A DNA stretch of 64,000 nt from Manduca sexta (taxonomy: Eukaryota > Arthropoda > Insecta > Lepidoptera > Sphingidae). Shown piece by piece: positions 11,092 through 23,000 of this stretch. Numbering within the stretch: position 1 is the first letter of the stretch; the number at the start of each line of letters is the position of its first letter. Under the pieces are notes generated by a model. It did not search any database, was not told the origin of the DNA, and saw only the letters and a list, made by a program, of their open reading frames with translations. The translations under genes were made by a program, and so were the position numbers. The stretch lies in the NCBI RefSeq assembly GCF_014839805.1, contig NC_051116.1, positions 310,001-374,000 on the forward strand, given 5' to 3'.

Positions 11092-14000
11092 ATGGCCAAA
11101 AGAAAGAATAAACCATTAATAGATTCAGATTCCAGCAGCGAGTGTTCAGATTTAGACTCGGTAAGTGCGTTTTTTCGTAACCAACGAAGGTTATAAGTTT
11201 ACATCGCAGTGTAACGTTTTGACGACATTCTTTGGCGATTTGACTGCGTAAATAGGCCAAGATCAATGTTTCGCAGTTCTAACAGAGTATTTTTCGCACA
11301 ACTTTATAAATAGAACAGCGGCTGGGGTGTATTGTAGAAAAAAAACACAAAAATCTGGAACAACGTTTTCTAAGAAATCGTTATTTTATTTACTTTGTAA
11401 ACCTTTGTAATGGCCCCTAGACCGTGACTCATGGATATTGGGAGAGAAATACACACATATCACGTTATCTGCCTCCTTGTTTATGTAGAAACAAGCAAAA
11501 TTCCAAACTTCGGCGGTCACATTGATAAAAAAGACGCGTAGTTAAGAATGTTATGTAAAAATCACATTTTGGACAAATTTCGATACGTTGGTGCTGAAAA
11601 ATTTCTCTCGTTATGTAACTTGGGGTGTAAACTTTCTATTTTGGAGGCACATTTGTGTTACAATCTCTTTCATTTACTTTTTGAACATGTTTTCACATTG
11701 CAGCTTATACAACCTTGTTCATATCTCTTTAGAGCGGCAATTAAATGAAAAATACAGTCATTCTGTCATAAATATTTATAATACATAGCATGCTATACTA
11801 TGTTGCTATGCTATTTACCAAATATACATCTGTTTATATTGTTTCATGTATTTTTTGTTGTTATGCCAAAGAGAATGACTTAGCATTTCTGGAACATACT
11901 ATATGTATGACATATAGTAGATATAGCTAAAATAAAAAAATATGTTAAATAATATATTATCTGAAGATTTACAATACAGCTGGTAATTGTCATTAGGTGG
12001 GAATTGAACTAAAATTATATAATAGTTACTTTATTACTAAGAATATTGAACACTTCATTGTCCCTTTGCCTTCAAACAAGAAGAAGTAGTTACAGTTTTT
12101 GAAATTACACAATAATTAAAGGTTTACAAAAAAGCAGCGATAGCCTAGTTGGGTGTGGAACGGACTGCCGAGACGAATGTCCGCAGGTTCAAATCCCCAA
12201 GGGCACACACCTCTGACTTTTCTAAAAAATCATGTGTGTATTCTTTGTGAATTTATCATTTGCTTTAACGGTGAAGGAAAACATCGTGAGGAAACCTGCA
12301 CATCTGAGAAGTTCTCTATAGGAATTTCGAAGTCGTGTGAAGTCTACCAATCCGCACTAGGCTAGCGTGGTGGACTAAGGCCTAATCTCTCTCAGTAGTA
12401 GAGGAGGCCCGTGCTCAGCAGTGGGCAAGTATATAATACAGGGCTGATATTACTATTATTATATTATAAAGGTTTACAAAAATAGTAATGATTATGTTTG
12501 ATGCATTTTCATCCAAGTAAATTAAACTAACAATGTTTTTAATTTTGGATGTATTCAAAGACTCAAAAAAAGAAACTTATTTAGTGCAGATAGTCTTCAG
12601 ATTACCAAATTTTTTTTCAATACAAATTTTACAATTATACAACTTTTTTAAAAATTTAGCTGTTGGTGGTCTGATCTACGCAGAATGAGCTCATTGTAAA
12701 ATGTAGGTAGATATTGTAGCTTTGACTTTGCGGATGAACAACACCTCAGTCCCCCCCGGGACCATGAAGACTGCAAAGTATTCGAAACGTCGGGAGAAAA
12801 ATAAAAAACAAAAAACCGCGATAGAATCCGGAAAATTAGTTTAATTTCAAACTATTGTTAGTTTTATGAAAATCCAGAAAATTCAAACTATTATGTAATT
12901 ACTTGATCAAATCCTAAAATTCCACTAAATCTGTTTCAAATACCATAATTTTTTTTTGTGAGTCATATTGGACCCATTATAATAAGAATGAAAGTAAAAA
13001 AAAATATAATAATAAAACATTACAAATATGATTCTTAATGTTTGTTACAGCAATTCTTAAACTTAGCAAAGAAAAAAAAGAAAACAGATTCCCCTCCACA
13101 GTCAAGATCAAAGGGTAAATCATCGGGAAAATCATCAGATAGTGAATCAGATTGGGACGATGATGATAAGAAGAACTGTGAGTAAAAAAACATTTTTAAC
13201 TTTAAATCAGTTTTTTTTTTAATCGTTTACAAGTGGCAATAAAATTTCTAGAAAAGTTTGCCTTAAAAAAAAATCTGTTACATATTTTTAAAAACAATTA
13301 CTGTAGTCATATTTTTTATACTGAGATCTGGACTTTTTTTATCCATTAATATATGTATACATAAACATTGATATATTAACAATTACTCTATTTAATTATT
13401 CAAAATCATAACAGCATGTGTGTTATTTAATTATTTTTAAATAGTAAAACAAGAGTGAGAAATACTAAAATAAAGTAATGTGCTAGTATGACCCTAGATA
13501 AGTTAAATGAGATTGTCAGCAATCCAAAAATTTCAAATCGCATCCATTTCCAAGCTTCATGGTGAAAAGATTATTGCTTAAATAGAAAGCATGTAGTATA
13601 ATTTTGTTTCGAATACATGAATTAGTCATTTTGACCCTCTGAATGATTATCGCATTACTTTCTAGCCAAATCTTCGTCATCATCAGACTCGGACTCGGAA
13701 AGCGATGCAAAAAGCGAAGCGTCAACAAAAAAAGAACAACCACGCAGCACTCGAAAGACATCTTCAGATATGTCCGATGATAATAAAAAGCGACCCGAGC
13801 CAAAAAAGGTTGAGGTCAGAAAAAGCACAGACAGTGGAGGGTCTGAAAAGAAAAAGGACACTTTTAGTGAACCTGAAGAAGGTAGGTTTATTAGGTGTTA
13901 CTATAAAGTAGTGGCATGTTCATTTGTGGCAAATCCATTCATCTCATCATTTTCACATTCATCCCATATTCATTCCAAAGCCATCCCATGTTTGTATTAG

Positions 14001-17000
14001 TAATTTCATTGTCATCCCATATTCATGTGTGACAATTCCAAAGCCATCCCATGTTTGTATTAGTCATTTCAATATCATCCTATATTAATTTGTTACCATA
14101 ACATAGTCATACTCTGTATTAGTAATTCCAATGTCATCCCATATTCAATGTGGCATTTCCAAAGCCACCCCATATTTGCATTAGTAATTCCTGTATCATC
14201 CCATATTCATTTTTGGCAATTCCAATGTCATCCCATATTCATTTGTGTATTCCAAATCTATCCCATTTCTGTATTATTAATTCTAATGTCATCCCATTTT
14301 TATTTGTGTTTAATCCAAAGCCATCCCATGTTTATGTTAGTAATTCCAATGTGATCCAATGTTTATTTATAACAATTTCAATTTCATCCCATGTTTATTT
14401 ATAACAATTCCCTTGCTATCCCATGTTTGTTTATAGTAATTTCAATGTCATTATTCATAGTTAATTCAGCTTAAGCCTAAAGTTAAATGTAAGTATGAAA
14501 TCTTTGTTGTTTGAAATGTAACAAGTATAATTAATTTCATAGGTGAAGTGTCATCACATTCATCGGATAATGATTCCATTGATTCTGAAGAGGAATTTGA
14601 TGATGGGTAAGGAATACAAAATATCAGATTAGCATGCCAGATTTATCGCAACAATTAAGCCAGTTTTCTCAGCTTTCTTTCTTAACTGAGTAGTGTTTTT
14701 ACAACTAAAAAAGCATGTAATGGTTTGAAACTCATATAGTTATGCCATTTTAATGCACCATAATAAAACAGACATGTAGAGTTAAAAAAAAATTCTACCT
14801 AATGGCCCACACTTAGATGGGCCCGGGGACGACAATTTCAATATTTTTTTATGTATATTAAAAAAATATGGCTACTATAAAGGTTCCTTAAAGAGATGTA
14901 TTGTTAGCCTGACGATAAATAATCATGATATATTAGTCTACTGTGAAGGTTCCTTGAAGAGATGATATATAATGATGATATATTAACAGATACGATGAGA
15001 ACCTCATGGGGGATGAGGAAGATAGAGCCCGGCTGGCAGCTATGTCGGAGAAGGAGAGAGAACAGGAGATATTCAAGAGAATTGAGAGGAGGGACCTTAT
15101 GAAAACAAGGTATTTGAGACGCCATTTAAAAATACAATAGAAACTATTCATTTTGATATTACGTTAATAAATGATATTACATACGCGTCTTTACCGCTGA
15201 TGACATGCCAAAAATAATCAATAAATAAATAATTTTGTTAAAAATCTGGATTCTAGTTTTATGATATGGCGTGTGCGTGAGTGTATTTCTGACTGAAAGT
15301 ATGATGTTGCTTTTGTAACGAATTCTTTTAGAGTAGTGACAAAAGTGGAAAAAAAACTCCGGGATAGAAAGCAGTTTATAACCTACCTAGGATCTTAAAC
15401 TATCTCCATAGCAAATTTCATAAAAATCTGTTTGGTAGTTTTTGAGAAAATCAATCACATACATCCAGAAAAGGGGACTTTATTTTATAATAAGTATAGA
15501 TTAATCTGTAATAACCAAATAACTTCACAAATTTTTGCAATCATAATATGAGTCAAAAGTAAGTCACGCCAATATTACTTAGTGCAAACAAAAAAATGTC
15601 GACATATTTGTGACGACTGGTGACATTTATTGCAGTTTTAATATTTTACTTTTCGCCCGACGTTTCGAAGACTTTGAAGCCTTCATGGTCACGGGGGGGA
15701 CTGAGGTGTTGTTCATCCGTAAAGTCAGTTACAATATCTTAGTAAGACAGAGAGGGAGAAAAGTAAAATATTAAATTCGTAAAATAGTTTAATTTAAATG
15801 TCTAACATTCGCGTAAACTTAAGAAATCATTATGGTGACATTTAGTCATCCCTCCTTTGTCCATTTAATCTGGACCCTACTACAATTCCTATCAGATATG
15901 GTGAGATCACATCTGTACCTGTATAAAAAAGGTACAGCGATCTGACTAATCTCTGAATCAAATAATTCCAAACTTCCCCGTGACCATGAAGGCTGCAAAG
16001 TCTTCGAAACGTCGGGAGAAAATAAAATACTAGCACCGCGATAGAATCCGAAAATTAGTTTAATTTCAATTCCAAACTTTTAGATGGGAGATAGAACGCA
16101 AGCTTCGTTTAGCTCGTCGTTCCGCCGCGGAGAGGTCCGCGTCCCCCGGCGCCATCGCGCGGCGGAGGGAGGCGCGGAAGCGGAGGAAAGCGCTGCGAGA
16201 CCAGAGACAACAGCGCGAGAAGGAGAGGGAGCGCGAGCGGGAGAGAGAGAGGGAGAAACAAGGTAACACATGTTTTAGTTCTAAAAAAATGACACCACTG
16301 CATTATTCTGTTAAAAGATTGTGAGACATTTTTATCCAAATATATGATTGTTTTTTATAAAGATTTGTATGTACTAGACTGTCTTTTCTTTTTTCAATAA
16401 ATTTTCAAGACTGATTTTCGTAGTGGGATTTGGTTTTCGAAAATTGTTTAATCATCCTGACACATGAGATGTTTAGTCTTATTATGTCCAGTAGTTACAC
16501 TGGCTACAATGTCCTTCAAACTGGAAAACAACATTGACTAAATAATGCTACTTGGCAGTAGGAATAGACATTGCAGTGATACCTACCCAAGCAGACTCAC
16601 ATCGAGAGACCTACCACCAATATGTTTAATTGTTAATGTTTATGGCAGCAGAGGCCGAGGCAGAACAACCCAAAGAGCCTGAGGAAGAGAAGGATGCTCC
16701 ACCGGCGAGTCCTGGGGAGATACTGGATGATTCCAAAGATGCAGGTGTGTATGGAAAATGTTATAGTATGTGCTGTACTCTGATGCTACAAGATCCAAAT
16801 GTTTTTGTTATATATTTATAACTAGCTTTTTGCTCGCAGTATTGCACATGTGATTAAATTTTTCCAGGATAAATGTCTCCCTATAATTTTCTTGGAAAGT
16901 GGGGTTTCACAGGGATTCAAACTGTTTCCATATCAAATTCAGAATTCCCACAAACAGAATGTGGGGGACTTTGTTTTGTATTATGTAGGAATGTTTGGCT

Positions 17001-20000
17001 TGTCATAAATAATATTACACTTCTGATCTCTATGATTCTTTTACTTATCATTTATGAAATATGTGTAACTTAATCTAGGATTTATACCCAAAAGGTTAAA
17101 CAGAACCACAAGTAATATGCCCATCAAGCTCATATAATTAGCTTTAATATTGATAATGTGTTTTGCGTCTTAATTTTAATAAAATAAAATATAAAAAAAA
17201 AATGTGTCATGACTCGATAGGCCAGCCAATCCCAACCATAGACAACCCTGTTGTGTTTTTTCCATATTGAAAAAGTATTCTTATAAAAATATCCTCTTGC
17301 AGAAGCATCAGAACGGTCAGCATCACCACTCTTCGGTGCAAAAACAGAAGGTCGCAAACGGAACGTGGACGATCGCAGACAGAACGCGATGGCCGCGTTG
17401 AGGGCACAGAGAGATGCCAAGGCGACAAGAGTGGAACACATCAAGCAGAAGAGAAAATTAGAGGAAGAGAAGAATAAGGACAAGGAAGAGGAAGATGTGA
17501 GTACCAGGTGTTTGTAAAGCCAGGCTTCTAAGAGTGATGATGACAAACTAACACTGTAGGTCATGTTTAGGGCTGGTTAAATAATTGAACAGATACAAAA
17601 CGAAATTGGTATTCCTTATAAAGCGCAACAAGATTTGTACGTAGCGTGTGCGACGCGTCCGTCTGAGTGTCGCGAACAACGCGCCCGCATTCCGATTCAA
17701 ATGGCCGTTCGCCTACAAACACACACATCACGGTATTATCCCCGAAAAGCCGGACGTGTAACCAACGCAACCACTTTCCGCCATGTATTCTGTCCAATGA
17801 TGTGATAGGTGCGAGCCGATCGCCACATCGGGCACAAATACCAGACTCCACGACATACTGAGAGGAAAAACCCAATATCTCTTTCATAATCGCTTATGTC
17901 TCATCCTCTGCCAGTGACCGTCCTGAGTTAAGCTTCGTAACCAGTTACTGGGTTATCCTCAGCATGGTCAATTAACTTTTAAGGGTTTCTAGTGCCTAAA
18001 TCACTCTTCCGAAAGTCCGGTGTGTTTGTATAAGCTGTCCCTACCAGGCTAACAAACGTAATCAGGTTAAAAATAAAAAAGAATATCTCTTTGCCCCATC
18101 CGAGGATAGAAACTCAAGACTTCAGCGCTATAGTTGTACCGTAATACAACTGCTATATTCTAGAGTAGTAATATCACAGCTAAAGCAATTAATCTATGTA
18201 CAGAGTGTTCATTGAGTTTAATATTAGCTCTTAACAAGTACTATCCAAAATATTATAGTCCTTTTGTTCCCACAGGACGCTGACGCGGAAATAATAGGCG
18301 GCACGAGCAAACAGAGCGTCAAGTTGAAGGCGTCAGATATTTATTCTGACGATTCGGGATCAGATTCTGAAGATAATAAATCTGGTGAGTAGCATTTTAT
18401 AATAGGGTACTTTGCTATGTCTGATGTTGTATATTATTCTATACTGCCGTGCTAAATGCAAGAATGAAGTTTTGTAAATATAGTTTTGTATGTAAAACTG
18501 AGATAGAGAAACTCTTTTAAGGTTTTTTTTAGCAAGTTTTAAACAAGATACCGTTATTTAAGTAAGTTCATTGAATGGATATTTCTTTAAGCTATCTGAC
18601 GACATAAAAATAAAGATTTTGATTTTTTTCTGAGATACCGCTTTTGAGCTTAGCACGGCAGTATAGCAAATACAAAAAAGAAACCCCACTGTGAAAACTG
18701 CGATGAATTTGGTTAAGAAATGAGCCAGAAATTCGTGTATCAAATATTGCATTGTGCAGGAGTGGGCGCGTTGTAGGCTATCGCTCCATCTCTTTTCTTC
18801 GCACGCATAGTAGTACACGATGACGTCACGTGCGCGTATTGCAATATGACTATAGAAATACTGTACTTGGATTTGATATCTATTTGATTGCTGTATTTTA
18901 AACTATATACATAAGGTATAAGGTCGATTATCTAAAGCTGACGTATGCGCACATTTACATCACGCGTGTGTAGTGTCTGTAAATAAACATACGTCATGAC
19001 AACGCAATGCATACATCTGCAATCAAAATATACCGTGATATTTTGTTTACATCTATGTATCTATCCCTTCAAATAAATTATGTGTGTAGTCTTTGTGAAT
19101 TATCGCTTGCTTTAACGGTGAAGGAAAACATCGTGAGGAAACGTGCACACCTGAAAAGTTCTCTATAAGTATTATGAGGTTATGTGAAGTGTACCAATCC
19201 GCACTACAGCGTGGTGGACTAAGGCCTAATCCCTCTCAGTAGTAGACGGGGCTCGTGCCCAGCAGTTGGACAGTATATAATACAGGGCTGATAACATATA
19301 TTATTATTATTTGTCCCTTCAACTATAATGAAATATTTTTGAACATGCTACATAAAATTCTTTGTGTGAGTACTGCAAACAGTCCAGCTTTAGTTAACCA
19401 AATTATATAATATATATTTATGACTATTTCTTTGTTCTTATCATGTATAGATATCTCTCAGAGTTCTGTAAAAATGAGAACGACTTTGGCTTCAGGACGT
19501 CGAAGTTCAACAAGCTCTTCGTCTTCTGGAGGAGAAGAGGAAGAGAAGAAACGCGAAGAAGTAGAAGTCAAATACGCGGACACGAGGGATCAGATCAACA
19601 AACTCAGACTGAGCAGGTAATGTGTGATGATCAAAATGTCATTTAAATTAATTTAATAATTACATTGTAGCCAGTGTAACTACTCGACATAATAAGACTG
19701 AACATGTCATGTCTCAGGATGGCGAGCGCAGTGGAATACCAAACAGTACTTTGTAATTCATGGTGTTGATGTTTCTACTGTTTATGGGCGGTCGTCTTAC
19801 CATCAGGCGAACGGCAAACTCTTCTCGTCATTCAAAGCAATAAATAAATATAATGATTTCTGATGTTTAAGCGAATGTTAGATATTGAAATTAAACTATT
19901 TTTCGGATTTTATCGCGGATTTAATTATTTTAGTTTTTTCCCGACGTTTTGAAGACTTCAGCCTTTATGGTCACGGGGAGGACATAAATATATTATATAG

Positions 20001-23000
20001 ATACATGTCTGCAGGTTTAAGCTGGAGCGTCTGGTCCACCTGCCGTTCTTCGCGCGAGTCGTCAACGGATGCTTCGTGCGCATCGGAATTGGGAACAACA
20101 ACGGCAACCCCGTGTACAGGGTAACTTGCATTTTGAACCTCAAATGTATATACGCAAAAACGATACGGCCCACAAAGTTACACTTTTGACAAATGAAGAT
20201 TGAAGTTTAAATCGTATTTTTGCTCATTGAATATATTATTTTGTTAATAAAAAGTTCACATTAACATATTTTAATTAAGATGTTTTTAATAATGGAAAAT
20301 ATAGACCTTACAGGCTAGAAGTAATTTGGCATACTCGGCTCATTTTCGACCATACTGTGGGTTGGATCCTTTTTGCGTATCTATGTCCAAATTAATTAAA
20401 AGTCTTGATTCTTTACAAGCTACAGTTTAAACCAGTAGCTGTAAAAGCGTGCTTCTTTTGCTATAATCATTGTCGGTGCAATTACTGGGGGAAAAAGGTA
20501 GTGGGGAAATACTACTATAAGAATGAACCTCTAACTTACTGTCAAAATTATTAATACTTATTCAACAATAATTATTTTTTCTATAACATTGTGTTCGTTC
20601 ATTCGTTCAATGTGTTTATGTAATTCACATAGTTTATGTGTAAATAATATTTTGACTGTAAAATCTAAATTCAGTTTTTTAAAATTCCCTTCAGTGATTT
20701 CAGAGTAAAAATGCAAGAAAAATACTGCATTTAAATTATTATTTAATATATCTAATGTTGTCAGGTGGCGGAAATTATAGATGTATATGAAACGGCAAAG
20801 ATATACAATTTGGGCAACACGCGAACCAACAAGGGATTGAAGTTACGTCACGGGACGCAGGACAGAGTGTTCCGACTGGAGTTTGTTAGCAATCAGGTAA
20901 TGTTTATGACATCGATATGTATGCACTACGTACTAGATTTGGCGTTCCGAACATTCACTGTGTTCAACTGAATTAAACTGCAATCCATTCAAACTGACCT
21001 TAGTATTGTCAATAGTGACAGCTTGAGGTTGTGTACGGAGTGGCGTTCGTGATGTTAAAACTCGAGTCTAAACGTAAACCTGGATTTGCACAAAAATATT
21101 AGTCAAATAAGTAAAATTATTTGTTGTTCAAGTGAATAAATAGGTTAGTGACGTTTTGGTTGCCATTTTAGTTCAGATTTTGAACAAATAGTTTATATGG
21201 ACGTTCGTGTCTATAGAATATATGTCAATGATCATGATCCTTTTCAGGAATTCACTGATGGCGAGTTCCAGAAATGGCACAAGGCGATAAAGGACGCGAA
21301 CAAGAAACCCCCCACCATGGACTTTGTGCGGAACAAGATCAGCGAAGTTAAAGACGCTCTGATGTATGAGTTCAAGGTAATATAACTTTGTAACAAACAC
21401 TATAATAATAATATAAAATGCTATTGTGTTAGGTTATCCTTTCACATTGCAACAGATAGATCACATGTTTTTACATAGTGATATGTTAGAAAGTAATACA
21501 GGGTCATTTTGACATTGCGTTGCATTAAACCATATTTCTTCTTAAATATACCAATTAAAAAAAGTGTAAGTTTCAAACAAAAAGCATATAAATAAAAAGT
21601 AGTTTTAATTTTACACGCCCTAATGCCGCAGCGACAACATCACACTTCTAGTCAGAAATACACTCACGCACACCGTAGTCGCACTAAACTACATAATGAT
21701 AAAACAAAACTGTAAAGAAAAATCAGTTTTTTTTTATGGTATTTGTGAATGCATTTGTCACAACATTAGCAGAGGTATAGATGAGTATGTGGTTTCATTA
21801 CTATATATTGATCGAAAAGAATGCTTTGACTCCAATAATTCAAAACCTCATGTTCAATACTCTAATAAAACTAAATAAATTAATTTGAAAACTCCACTGC
21901 TTTATTTATGTTCGCAGGAAGAAGATATAGAAAAAATAGTGGCAGAGAAAGAGCGTTTCAGATCTCATCCTACAAACTACGCGATGAAGAAAACACAACT
22001 CATGAAGGAGAGAGACGTGGCGCAAATCAGGTTTCTAATTTTATTTTCTCCTGTCAAATTAGATGGACATAGGAAAATAAATATTCAGCCATGTATCACG
22101 TAGGCAAACAAAGTTGCACTTAGGCATCAATCATTTTAGTGGCAGTTTTATTGTGAAATTAATGACACAATATCCACATTATAAAAAAATTAAACTACCA
22201 AAGTTAAAATAACATGTTGAAATAACTTGTGTAATTTTTTTATATGTCCTATAAATTTCAAGATATCTTTTAAAAATAAGGTTAGAGCATCATTTTGTTG
22301 GTGGGTCCTTTTTAACTTATTTGGAAAAAAAATACTAGAGTTCCTTGCCCGTTCTTTTTGATGGAACATCTTTCTTGGTGATTGAATAAAAATTCACTAA
22401 GTCCAAATAATGTTTAACATTTCATAGAAATAAATTATTTAATTTCATAACAGATGTAAAAATTACCCAGAGAACGGTTACCACCACCATATTTACACCT
22501 TGTTTTTCCACCCAGAGGTGACGATGAACTGGTGATGGAACTCAACGCCAAACTGGAAGAGTTGGAGGAGAGAGCCAGCCTGCTGGACAAGACGAGGACC
22601 TCCTCTATACAGAGCATATCGTATATCAACAACAGGAATAGAAAGTTGAATGTAGAAGCTGCCGAGAAGGCCATTATGGAAGAGGTGAGAATTATTTATT
22701 GATTTTTAGACTAGTCTACGAAAATAAAAGTTTAAAAGTTATTAATACTATATCCCAGAGCTTGGATATATTTATATATAACCTGTCAGAATTCACAGAA
22801 ATGGCTCATAGATGTATTGACATCAATTAAGATTAAATCTGTTTAACATCGCATTAGTATTAACCGTTATGGTGTTATAATATAAGTATAAATAAATAAA
22901 ATAAATAAATTTGTGTAGCTTGACTAGGACAATAAAAAACCTCGCCATGTTTTATAATATGGTACTAATATTTTATTCCGACAACTTTAACTTATATTTG

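Noticed and set aside
12153..12365. Frames of 66-82 codons recurring at 12153, 30149 and 47175
   Set aside because: These are the same stretch of the tRNA-derived SINE family A, not a gene family.
13655..14404. Several 68-95 codon frames on both strands
   Set aside because: They are other-frame readings of Rtf1 exon 3 or run through the intron minisatellite.
13935..14455. Regular repeats that could suggest a CRISPR array
   Set aside because: Units are degenerate and directly tandem without unique spacers, in an insect intron.
16066..16339. Minus-strand frames of 63-76 codons opposite Rtf1 exon 6
   Set aside because: Shadows of the Arg/Glu-rich coding exon, whose splice borders and conserved protein fix the plus strand.
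17130..17564. Minus-strand frame of 144 codons
   Set aside because: Antisense of Rtf1 exon 8 plus flanking intron; low-complexity Ser/Leu translation.
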